From Pseudomonadota bacterium (GTDB taxonomy: Bacteria > Pseudomonadota > Alphaproteobacteria > Sphingomonadales > Sphingomonadaceae), in the NCBI GenBank assembly GCA_020160755.1, contig JAIUPN010000006.1, forward strand, positions 1-64,000: a stretch of DNA of 64,000 nt, given 5' to 3'. Positions 1 to 7,609 of this stretch are shown here, in pieces. The notes beneath the pieces were generated by a model that saw nothing but the letters and a program-made list of their open reading frames with translations, ran no database searches and had not been told where the DNA came from. The position numbers and the translations under genes are program-made. Each line of letters begins with the position of its first letter. Positions within the stretch are counted from its first letter, which is position 1.

Positions 1-460
1 GTTCGCGCCACCCGACAACCGCACAAGGCCCGACAAATCTCCCGCGCCCCCAACTCGCGCCATCAACGCTGACAGCAGTTCAGGAAAAAACGTCATGCAT
101 CCCCCTGCCGCGCGCGCATTTCGCCCAACTCGTATTTCCGGAACATTCCCCGCACTTGCCGCATCCCCAGCCGAACCAATTTCCTTAGTATGCTAACTAT
201 ATCGAGGGACGCACGCGCGGGCAAGCGAAGAGATGGCAACGCCGATCCACGATCGGGCAGCGAGCCCTCGCGGCACGATCGGAGGCGCGGGCAAGATTAA
301 CATGCGCCTGCCCAGCTGTCCCAGAACGGGCACCTAGAATATTAATCAAACTTTCAATTTGCTTAAATTTTCTTAACTTTTTAGGAGGTGACTCGCTGAA
401 GAGCCAAAACGCCCGTCGCGGCGTCCACGTCTGTGAAGCGAGCCGGGGGGTTCGCCACAC
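1..460. other. Gene-free leader of the pilus operon
   Basis: No convincing gene is visible in these 460 bases on either strand. Positions 333-382 form an AT-rich island in otherwise GC-rich DNA and are the likely promoter of the downstream chaperone-usher operon. A perfect anti-SD match, AGGAGGTGA, lies at 383-391 but is not followed by an ATG. A CTG codon at 396, 7 nt after AGGAGG, opens a 27-codon frame that ends in TGA at 477-479, overlapping an ATG at 479. This could be a short translated leader, but I cannot show that it is. Confidence 0.4.
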
Positions 461-1072
461 ATGTGGTTGGGGGAAATGATGCAAATGCTTGGGGGGGGTA
501 GACTCGGTCTGCCCGCAATTCGAACTGCGTGTATCGCTACCGGGTTGCTGGCCACAATGGCGCCCGCACAGGCTCACCCCGATTCCGTCGCGATCGATGT
601 CACCGCAGAGATTAAGGAGCGTTGCGGCTTCACCGCCAAGGGTCCGGCGAGCGTCGATGCGCCGCGCGATCTTGAGGATGCTGCCAGCCTGTCGATCAAG
701 GTCGGTCTCGACTGCAACACCCCCTATGCCGTGGGTGTAACGTCCGAAAATGGTGCGCTGGTCAACCTCGACGCCAGCGACGACGGCTCGGGCTACGCTT
801 TCGGAAAGTCCTATCGCGTTGCAATTGCGCTGGAAACCGACCGCGGCATCGTCCGCAGCGAGCGGTGCCGGTCGGGCGAACTGTCGCGTGACGGCAATTG
901 CGATTTTGCGGCCTCGCGCGCGGGCAAGGGTTTGAAGTCGGGTCGCGGGATCAGCGTCGGCCGCGACGCAATCATCACGATCGACTGGCCTGCCCAGTCG
1001 ACGCTGCCGCGCCGGCTCGCCGCCGGCCGATACAAAGACACCTTGATTCTGGTGGTGGGGCCTCGCGGATAA
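461..1072 (+). CDS. Secreted SCPU-type pilus subunit (spore coat U domain)
   Basis: Protein of about 200 residues with a signal peptide (hydrophobic stretch ACIATGLLATMAPAQA, cleaved before HPDS) followed by one beta-rich domain with four cysteines. These lie in ERCGF, LDCNT, ERCRS and DGNCDF, the pattern of spore coat U / secreted pilin domains assembled by alternate chaperone-usher systems. It is the first gene of the operon subunit-subunit-chaperone-usher-adhesin, so a structural or minor pilin role at the cell surface is inferred. The start is uncertain: ATG at 461 has a G-run about 10 nt upstream, but ATG at 476, 479 or 485 would also leave an intact signal peptide. Confidence 0.75.
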   Translation: MWLGEMMQMLGGGRLGLPAIRTACIATGLLATMAPAQAHPDSVAIDVTAEIKERCGFTAKGPASVDAPRDLEDAASLSIKVGLDCNTPYAVGVTSENGALVNLDASDDGSGYAFGKSYRVAIALETDRGIVRSERCRSGELSRDGNCDFAASRAGKGLKSGRGISVGRDAIITIDWPAQSTLPRRLAAGRYKDTLILVVGPRG

Positions 1073-1235
1073 TGCGGACCCACTCCACGAAGTGCGGCGC
1101 GCGGGTCGACGCGTCGCTGACACGCCGGTCAATCCCTTCGCGGGCACCGGTGAAGCCGATGGGGCCATCTGCCGGCCTCGATTTACCCGCGTCCACATTC
1201 CTGGACGTCGCTTAACTTAAGAGGAGTTGAATATT

Positions 1236-1853
1236 ATGAAGCGTATCATTCTCGCGGCCAGCACGGCCGTTGTTTTCGCCGCGACTGCCGGCGCTGCATC
1301 GGCCGCCGAATCGGCCACCGTTCAGATCAACGCTGAAGTCGCCAGCAAGTGCGGCGTCTCGGCAACGACCACGCAGTTCACGCTGGATGAACTCACCGGC
1401 GCTGACGCCAAGGTGCGTTCGGCCGTTACCGACGAAATCGCAGCGAAGCTGAACAGCGCGAAGATCATCCCCTTCTGCAACAAGGCGGGGAGCCAGGTTG
1501 AAGTGAAGCGCGGCGTCCTGTCGCGCGTCGGCAACACCGGCACCGGCACGACGACCGGCGGCTATGCCCAGCATGTCCGCTACAACCTCGACACCTCGAT
1601 CGCCGGCCTGGCGCTCGACTCGACGTCGACCGCCGGTGCCTCGAACGTCGCCCAGCCCTTCGGCGGCCACACGAGCGCCAGCGACGCCAACACGCACATC
1701 AAGTTCGTGAAGGCCTCGGCACAGGGCGACCCCGTCGCGTCGTCGAACGGTTCGACCCCGACCGCAACCGACTGGTCGTCGCTGACCGATCGTCGGCTGA
1801 TCGCCGGCACCTACACCGGTTTCGTCACCATCGAACTGACGCCCGCGTCGTAA
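1236..1853 (+). CDS. SCPU-type major pilin candidate
   Basis: A 205-residue secreted protein with a classical signal peptide (MKRIILAASTAVVFAATAGAASA) and a mature domain starting AESATVQINAEVASKCG, typical of the spore coat U / pilin fold; the two cysteines (SKCGV and PFCNK) probably form a disulfide. ATG at 1236 is chosen over an upstream in-frame TTG at 1227 because GAGGAG at 1221-1226 sits 9 nt before the ATG. The mature part is rich in Thr, Ser, Ala and Gly, as in many pilins. It follows another subunit gene and precedes the chaperone, so it is probably the main fibre subunit. The exact role is inferred from context. Confidence 0.8.
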   Translation: MKRIILAASTAVVFAATAGAASAAESATVQINAEVASKCGVSATTTQFTLDELTGADAKVRSAVTDEIAAKLNSAKIIPFCNKAGSQVEVKRGVLSRVGNTGTGTTTGGYAQHVRYNLDTSIAGLALDSTSTAGASNVAQPFGGHTSASDANTHIKFVKASAQGDPVASSNGSTPTATDWSSLTDRRLIAGTYTGFVTIELTPAS

Positions 1854-1910
1854 CAATTTTCCGGAGGCGGGGTTCGCTCCGCCTCCGGATTCTTGCCTGA
1901 ACCCAAGATC

Positions 1911-2690
1911 ATGACCATCACCCTTCCGCGTCTCTCGCGCTCATGGATGGCCCCTGCCGTGGCCGTCGTCCTGCTCCTGGCGCTGATCGCGCCGGTCGTA
2001 GCGATCAACGTGCAGCCCGTTATCGTCGACCTGCATTCGGCAGGCCGCCGGGCGTCGGCGGTCATCAGCCTGCAGAATACCTTTCCCGACGCGGTTCCGA
2101 TCGAACTGACCGCGCACCCCATTCGGATCGTGAATGGCGAGTTGCAGGAGTTCGAGGAGGAAGAGGCCGAAGACCTGCTGATCTTTCCGGCCCAGGCCAC
2201 GGTTGCGAGCGGCAGCACGCAGGCGTTCCGCGTCCAGTGGGTCGGCGAACCCGACCTCAAGGAAAGCAAACATTTCTATGTGACGGCGGCGCAGCTTCCC
2301 GTCGCGCTGGCCGAGGGCCAGAATGCCGTTCAGGTGCTGCACCGGTTCAAGATCCTCGTCAGCGTCGGCGCCGCAGGGGCCACCTCGACGCTGGAAGTGA
2401 CCGAAGCCCGTATCGACGTCGATGCGAACGGCAAGCCGCGCCCCGTCCTGACCGTCAGGAACGACGGCACCACCTATGGCTATGTCAGCCAGCGCCGCAT
2501 GACGATCGTCCAGCGCGACGCCAGCGGTGCGGAAATCTTCCGCCAGACCTTCGAACCCGACGAGATCGGCCAGCGCATGGGCATGGGGCTCGTCCCGTCG
2601 GGCCAGAGCCGGAACCTCGCCGTCAATGTCGAACTGCCGAAGGCAGAGGGAAGCCTGTCGATCGAACTGGCGCTGGCCGGAAGCAACTGA
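1911..2690 (+). CDS. Periplasmic fimbrial chaperone (PapD-like)
   Basis: About 259 residues with an N-terminal hydrophobic export signal (AVAVVLLLALIAPVVA) and the two Ig-like domains of PapD-type chaperones: the N-terminal domain carries RRASAVISLQNTFPDAVPIEL and FRVQWVG, and the C-terminal domain is near VLTVRNDGTTYGYVS. It would bind unfolded pilin subunits in the periplasm by donor-strand complementation and deliver them to the usher encoded just downstream. ATG at 1911 is used; a TTG at 1893 and an ATG at 1947 are in frame, and none has a strong ribosome site. The usher start lies within a few bases of this stop, which implies translational coupling. Confidence 0.85.
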   Translation: MTITLPRLSRSWMAPAVAVVLLLALIAPVVAINVQPVIVDLHSAGRRASAVISLQNTFPDAVPIELTAHPIRIVNGELQEFEEEEAEDLLIFPAQATVASGSTQAFRVQWVGEPDLKESKHFYVTAAQLPVALAEGQNAVQVLHRFKILVSVGAAGATSTLEVTEARIDVDANGKPRPVLTVRNDGTTYGYVSQRRMTIVQRDASGAEIFRQTFEPDEIGQRMGMGLVPSGQSRNLAVNVELPKAEGSLSIELALAGSN

Positions 2691-2695
2691 AGACC

Positions 2696-5197
2696 GTGCG
2701 CCGTTCCCGTTCCAGCCTGATTGCCTTGGGAGGGCTCATATTGTCCCATCCCGCGTCGGGGATGGCGACCGGGGAGATGGCGCCGGCGACGCCCGCCAGC
2801 CCCGCCGGCGGCGTCCCGCTGGCCGTTGCCGCCGCAGCCCAGCAACCGGCACAGCGGCTGAACCCGACGGGGCGCGACATCCCGATGGGCGGGCCGCTGA
2901 TGGACAATGGGTTTGTCCTTGGCGACATCTCCTACACGCTGACCACCGACGACCGGATCCTCGTCGACACGAAGATGCTGTTGCCGATGCTGCAGCGCGT
3001 GCTGACCGCAGACACCCTCCAGAAACTGGCGGCGGCCATCGGCGACCGCTACAGCATTTCGACGGCTGAGCTCGCCGATTTCGGCCTTCGCCTCACCTAT
3101 GATCCGTCAAATTTCGGGCTACGGCTCGATGTCGAACCAGATATGCGCCCCCGACAGATGATCAGCGTGTCGGGCGGGATCGATCCCCTGTCGGGTCCGA
3201 TCGTGCCCGCGGCGAATTTTTCAGCCTATGTGACGGCAGCAATCAATTCCGACTATGTCCACAAGGGCAGCGACACCGGGTTTTCGACACCCAATATCAT
3301 CCTCGACAGTGCGGCGCGCCTCGGCGGCTTCGTCCTCGAAAATGAGGCGAATATCCAACGACGGTTCCGGCGCGAAGGCACCCGCCTCGTCTATGACGAC
3401 CTCCGCCGCACGGCACGTTACACCGCGGGCGACCTGCAACCGGTCTCGCGCGGATTTTCGGGCGCTTCGCCAATGGCGGGCGCGTCGATCGTGCGCGTCT
3501 ATGCCGACCTCGAACCGCAGCGAAATATCCAGCCGCGCGGGCAGCGTTCGTTCACTCTGACCCGCCCGTCGACGATCGAAACGATCGTCAACGGGCAAAC
3601 GGTGCAACAGACGCGCCTGAACCCCGGTACATACGACATCGGCGATTTCCCCTTCGCGCAAGGGTCGAACGACGTCCGGCTGATCATTCGCGACGACACG
3701 GGGCGCGAAGAGGTCGTGTCCTTCTCGTTAAACTTCGACCGCACCCTGCTCGCCGCCGGCTTGACCGAGTTCGGCGTCTATGCGGGCGTCGAAGCGCCAT
3801 TCAGCCTGAACGGGCGCCGCTACAGCGACAGGCCGGTCTTTTCTGGCTTTTACCGCCGCGGCCTGACCGACGAACTCACCGCGGGCGGCAATTTCCAGCT
3901 GACCAACAAAGGCGGCGTCGCGGGCGCCGAGATCGTGTGGGCTGCGCCGCTCGGAACGCTGGGGTTCAACCTCGCCGGTTCCAAAAACGAAGCGACCGGC
4001 AGCGGCTATGCCTTCAACGCCGGCTATGAATTCACGCAGCTGGGGTCGAACAACAATGCGCGGTCGCTCACCGCGACCTTCCAGACGATCAGCAAGAAGT
4101 TCGCGACCCCGGGCGCGATCATCGCGAACAACCCGTTCGCTTATGAATTCGGCGCGACCTTTTCGCAGTCGTTCGGCCCCGAACATTATGTCACCGCCGA
4201 TGCCTTTTATTCGGTGGGCCGCGGTAACAACCCCAATCAATCGTCGTTTCGCGCGACGCATGGCTGGCGTCCCAACCAGCGGCTGCTGCTCACGACCGAA
4301 GCGTCGTACGAGGACCGCCAGCAGCGGTCGGGTTTCGGTGTCCGCTTTTCGCTCACCTATCGTTTCGATCGCAAGTCGAGCGCGACGGCGGATGTCGATA
4401 CGCGCCGCGAGCGCGCCCGACTGAGCTATCAGCGGTCGAGCGGCACCGGCGTCGGATCCTATAACGGATCGGTCAGCATCGACCGGGTGGAAGATTCGGT
4501 GGGTGCCAACGCGAACTTCAGCATGATCGCCAACCGCGCCGAATTCGGCGCCGCGCACCTCACATCCTTCTCGAACAGCGGGCGGATCACCGATCAGCGC
4601 ACGTCGCTTCGCAGCGCCTTCTCGCTCGCTTACGCCGACGGCACCGTCGCGCTGTCGCGCCCGATCTACGACAGTTTCGCAATCCTCAAGACCCATGACA
4701 CGCTGGGCAAGACGCCGGTGTATATCGACCGGCGCAAGGACGAATATGTCGCGCGTTCGGGCGCGTTCGGCGGCGCCGTGATGCCCGAATTGAGCGCGCA
4801 TACCCCGCGACTGCTCAGCTATGATGTCCCCGAAGCCCCGGCCGGTTACGACGTGGGATCGGGCGTGCTGCAATTCCAGCCGCCCTATCGGTCGGGCTAT
4901 GTGATCGAAGTCGGGTCGGATTATTTCATCAGCTATATGGGCCAGTTGCTCGACGGCCGCGGTGAACCCGTCAGCCTGGTCGCGGGCTATGCCTATGAGG
5001 ACGCGCTGCCCGATCGCGCACCGATCCGCATGTTCACCAACCGGTCGGGCCGTTTCGCGATCCAGGGACTTCGCCCCGGCCGCTGGCGTATCGAAATGCC
5101 CACGTCGAACGGCACCGCGATCTATCGTATCGAAATTCCCGCAGCCAGCACCGGAATGGAACGCGGCGGCGTCCTGGAACCTGAGGAACGGAAATGA
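2696..5197 (+). CDS. Outer-membrane fimbrial usher
   Basis: An 833-residue outer-membrane usher, the usual family length. A GTG at 2696, five bases after the chaperone stop, gives a signal peptide (SLIALGGLILSHPASG) and so is preferred; the frame stays open far upstream through the chaperone gene, but that part is a shadow. After an N-terminal periplasmic region comes a long beta-barrel with alternating aromatic strands (for example GFYRRGLTDELTAGGNFQLT). The C-terminal carboxypeptidase-like/usher domain carries GYVIEVGSDYFISYMGQLLD. It would form the secretion pore that polymerises the pilus. The stop overlaps the next start (ATGA at 5194-5197). Confidence 0.88.
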   Translation: MRRSRSSLIALGGLILSHPASGMATGEMAPATPASPAGGVPLAVAAAAQQPAQRLNPTGRDIPMGGPLMDNGFVLGDISYTLTTDDRILVDTKMLLPMLQRVLTADTLQKLAAAIGDRYSISTAELADFGLRLTYDPSNFGLRLDVEPDMRPRQMISVSGGIDPLSGPIVPAANFSAYVTAAINSDYVHKGSDTGFSTPNIILDSAARLGGFVLENEANIQRRFRREGTRLVYDDLRRTARYTAGDLQPVSRGFSGASPMAGASIVRVYADLEPQRNIQPRGQRSFTLTRPSTIETIVNGQTVQQTRLNPGTYDIGDFPFAQGSNDVRLIIRDDTGREEVVSFSLNFDRTLLAAGLTEFGVYAGVEAPFSLNGRRYSDRPVFSGFYRRGLTDELTAGGNFQLTNKGGVAGAEIVWAAPLGTLGFNLAGSKNEATGSGYAFNAGYEFTQLGSNNNARSLTATFQTISKKFATPGAIIANNPFAYEFGATFSQSFGPEHYVTADAFYSVGRGNNPNQSSFRATHGWRPNQRLLLTTEASYEDRQQRSGFGVRFSLTYRFDRKSSATADVDTRRERARLSYQRSSGTGVGSYNGSVSIDRVEDSVGANANFSMIANRAEFGAAHLTSFSNSGRITDQRTSLRSAFSLAYADGTVALSRPIYDSFAILKTHDTLGKTPVYIDRRKDEYVARSGAFGGAVMPELSAHTPRLLSYDVPEAPAGYDVGSGVLQFQPPYRSGYVIEVGSDYFISYMGQLLDGRGEPVSLVAGYAYEDALPDRAPIRMFTNRSGRFAIQGLRPGRWRIEMPTSNGTAIYRIEIPAASTGMERGGVLEPEERK

Positions 5198-6150
5198 AAA
5201 CGCCAGCAATGATCCTGATCGCGGCGGCCGCCTGTACGGTGCCGCAGGCCGCATTTGCCGGTTGCGCCGATTTTCGCGCGTCGTCGAGCGAACTCAGCCT
5301 TCAGTATGACCCGTTCAGCCCCGCTGGCGTCGAGCGGACCTTCACGCTGCGCACCCGCCGCCTCGATCCCGATGTCACCGCGGTGCGCGTCGTCATCGCC
5401 GATCCGGGCAGCATCGAGCGCGGCGCGGCGCTCGGCCTCGACAATGCGGTGCGATACGACATTCGCTGGACGCGCGACAGCGGGCGGATCGTCTTCGTTT
5501 CGGGCGCCGAACAGCCCAATGCGACGAACGGGGCGCTGATCCAGTTCGGCCCCTCGCGTTCGGGCGACAGCGTCAACGAAAGCTTCCGCATCCGGGTTCC
5601 TGCGGGGCAGGCTATCGGCGCCGGCGACTATTACCAGCCGCTCGAACTGCGCTTCATATGCTATACCGGCCGCGACGAGGTCGACCGCAGCATCCAGACC
5701 GGATCGCAGGTCGCCGTCAATTTGCGGGTGCCGGAGCGGATTTCGACCTTTGTCGGCTCACCCGGGACCCGGCGCGGACGGATCGATTTCGGCGAGATCG
5801 ATGCCCTCGGCGGAAACCAGATTCGCGGCCTGACCGTGACGGCGCAATCGACGATTCCCTATGACATTCGCGTCGATACCGAACGCGGCGCGCTGAAGCG
5901 ATCGGACCGCGACGACGCGGAAGTTCCCTACAGCCTGAAATTGTCCGGCTTTCCGGTGTCTGACCGGTCGCGCCTCGTTTGCGACCGCACCCCGGCGCCG
6001 GGTGGGCGCGCGCATAACCTTCAGGTCGAACTCAACGGCGACGATTTGCGCAAAGCCCCCGCGGGCGCCTATCGCGATATCGTCACGCTGACCTTTTCGC
6101 CGCGCCTCGGTTTGGCGGGCGGCGAAGGATGCTCCGCCACGCGAGGCTGA
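5194..6150 (+). CDS. Two-domain SCPU protein, likely tip adhesin
   Basis: A 318-residue secreted protein with signal peptide (ILIAAAACTVPQAAFA) and two tandem SCPU-like domains: the first around residues 23-165 (FTLRTRRL, DYYQPLELRFICYTG) and the second around 180-310 (RIDFGEIDALGGNQIRGLTV, GAYRDIVTLTFSPRLG). The last gene of chaperone-usher operons often encodes a two-domain tip adhesin, and this architecture fits that role. Overlap of start and usher stop by ATGA indicates coupled translation. The binding target cannot be inferred. Confidence 0.78.
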   Translation: MKTPAMILIAAAACTVPQAAFAGCADFRASSSELSLQYDPFSPAGVERTFTLRTRRLDPDVTAVRVVIADPGSIERGAALGLDNAVRYDIRWTRDSGRIVFVSGAEQPNATNGALIQFGPSRSGDSVNESFRIRVPAGQAIGAGDYYQPLELRFICYTGRDEVDRSIQTGSQVAVNLRVPERISTFVGSPGTRRGRIDFGEIDALGGNQIRGLTVTAQSTIPYDIRVDTERGALKRSDRDDAEVPYSLKLSGFPVSDRSRLVCDRTPAPGGRAHNLQVELNGDDLRKAPAGAYRDIVTLTFSPRLGLAGGEGCSATRG

Positions 6151-6170
6151 CCGCCCCGCGTCGCCGGCCT

Positions 6171-6611
6171 TTAGAAAACGGGGCCTTTGGGCTGGGCGTC
6201 GATGCTCAGCGCGATGCTGTCGTCGGGCATATCGTTTTCGGACAGGACCAGCCGGAGCGGCCGTTCGCGAAACTCCGCCGATGCGGCGTCGACGATGACC
6301 GTGTGCGTCGCCGTGGCGGAAATCGGGACCCGCGCACTGCCGATCTCGACCCAGGCATCGGTCAGCCCGGCCGGGTGGTTCAGCGTCACCGTATAGCCCG
6401 CCATGCTGTTGCAAAGCTCGGTCATGACGCCAAGATTGTTGGCGCCCGCCTGGAACGGCAGCGCGGTGTTCGAGGCGACGCTGACCTGACATACCGTCGG
6501 CACGCGCGCGAAAAACGAGATGGAAGCTCCGTCGGACGCCGCAGCGGGGGTTGCCCCTGCTGCGATCGCAACGAGCACCGCGGCGCCCCGATTAAATCCT
6601 GCCTTTGGCAT
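6171..6611 (-). CDS. Single-domain SCPU-like secreted protein
   Basis: A 146-residue secreted protein with signal peptide (GAAVLVAIAAGATPAAA) and one compact SCPU-like domain carrying CQVSVAS, ELCNSMAGYTVTLNHP and AEFRERPLRLVL. It lies convergent to the pilus operon, only 20 bp from its end, and is probably an accessory or alternative subunit. Its promoter region (6612-6725) holds three palindromes, described separately, and the PilZ-HTH regulator is encoded immediately upstream on the same strand. Confidence 0.7.
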   Translation of the reverse strand: MPKAGFNRGAAVLVAIAAGATPAAASDGASISFFARVPTVCQVSVASNTALPFQAGANNLGVMTELCNSMAGYTVTLNHPAGLTDAWVEIGSARVPISATATHTVIVDAASAEFRERPLRLVLSENDMPDDSIALSIDAQPKGPVF

Positions 6612-6639
6612 AGCTAGCCTCCTGTTTCAGGAGACGCTC

Positions 6640-6654
6640 TAGACCGACCGTCTA
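6640..6654 (-). promoter_or_regulatory. Inverted repeat TAGAC-N5-GTCTA upstream of the SCPU-like gene
   Basis: A perfect 5-bp inverted repeat lies 29-43 bp upstream of the start codon at 6611, in the position expected for an operator. The binding protein is unknown; the adjacent PilZ-HTH regulator is an obvious candidate. Confidence 0.35.
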
Positions 6655-6674
6655 AAGTTGTGTTTAATCGCCAT

Positions 6675-6703
6675 GGTTAAATATCTTAACCTTGCCGGGC
6701 AAG
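6675..6703 (-). promoter_or_regulatory. Two abutting perfect palindromes between regulator and SCPU-like gene
   Basis: GGTTAA-N5-TTAACC (6675-6691) runs straight into CTTGCC-N-GGCAAG (6691-6703). They lie just downstream of the PilZ-HTH gene stop and upstream of the SCPU-like gene. The second could be a hairpin, but no T-run follows, so tandem operators are as likely as a terminator. Confidence 0.4.
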
Positions 6704-6725
6704 CCGAAACACGGGGAATTACTCC

Positions 6726-7394
6726 CTATATTTCTATCATTATTCGTATCTTGTCCGGCGTCGTTCCGACGACCCGCGCGATTTGTTCGCGGCTTCGGGC
6801 GAGCAGATCTTCCAGCATCTCGGGAACATCGGGACCGAAAAGTTCGGACATCGGAATGCCCAGCGCATTCGCCAGCCCCTTCATCCGGGCGTCGCGCGGG
6901 CGCGCCTTGCCGGTTTCCCACGCGCAGATCGCGGGCATGCTGACGCCGAGCTGCGCCGCCATCTGGCCCTGCGTCAGCCCCCTCGCCTTGCGCAATTGTT
7001 TCAGGCGGTGGCCGAAATCTTCCGCCGACGGCGAAGCCGGCTGCCGGTCGGGCGAGGCAATATCGCGGCTGACGGTGCTGCGTAGTTCCACCGCGCTCAG
7101 CGCGCCGGCAGACAGCATGACGTCGAATTCGCAACCGTAAAGCCGGCCGCTGGCCCACACGACCCGCGCCGCCGTCGTTCCCGCATGGGGCAGCTCGATG
7201 GCGATTTCCTCGCCCGGCGCCAGCGCGACCTGGCTTTCGAGCAGCAGGCCCGACACCGATATATTGTGGATGAGGACCTCGGTCGCGCCGCGCGCGGAGC
7301 TGATACCCTGCGTCTGGAATCGCAGGTTTCGTCGCGCGCTCCGGCGCTTTCCTCCCTGCTGTTCCTGGTCGTCAAGATATGCGGATATGACCAT
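6726..7394 (-). CDS. PilZ domain - XRE helix-turn-helix fusion regulator
   Basis: A 222-residue cytoplasmic protein. The N-terminal ~90 residues are a PilZ domain with both cyclic-di-GMP signatures, an arginine cluster (RRSARR) and NISVSG (matching NxSxxG). The C-terminal part from about residue 125 is a Cro/C1-type helix-turn-helix (LKQLRKARGLTQGQMAAQLGVSMPAICAWETG split over two helices). The combination predicts a DNA-binding regulator that senses cyclic-di-GMP directly. Its place next to pilus genes suggests that it controls surface attachment, which is inferred. ATG at 7394 is preferred over GTG at 7415 because GGAAG lies 7 nt before the ATG. Confidence 0.82.
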   Translation of the reverse strand: MVISAYLDDQEQQGGKRRSARRNLRFQTQGISSARGATEVLIHNISVSGLLLESQVALAPGEEIAIELPHAGTTAARVVWASGRLYGCEFDVMLSAGALSAVELRSTVSRDIASPDRQPASPSAEDFGHRLKQLRKARGLTQGQMAAQLGVSMPAICAWETGKARPRDARMKGLANALGIPMSELFGPDVPEMLEDLLARSREQIARVVGTTPDKIRIMIEI

Positions 7395-7609
7395 TGTGCG
7401 CTTCCAAATAGGCACTTAGTCAACCGCCATCAGTTAACAGACCGTTATTGCGAAAGGCAGCGGATGCTGCCGCGCCATCATAAAGGCGGCGACGCGCCGC
7501 TTCAATGCGGTGCACGATCATCCCGTCGCGCAGCGCGGGCGGCAAGGCGTACGAAGAACTGCCTGCCGATCGTTTCAGGCCGGGTAGCCGGCTCGCCCGT
7601 TGTTCTGGC

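Noticed and set aside
1943..2695. Upstream extension of the usher reading frame
   Set aside because: It runs through the chaperone gene in another frame and lacks usher features; the signal peptide begins at GTG 2696.
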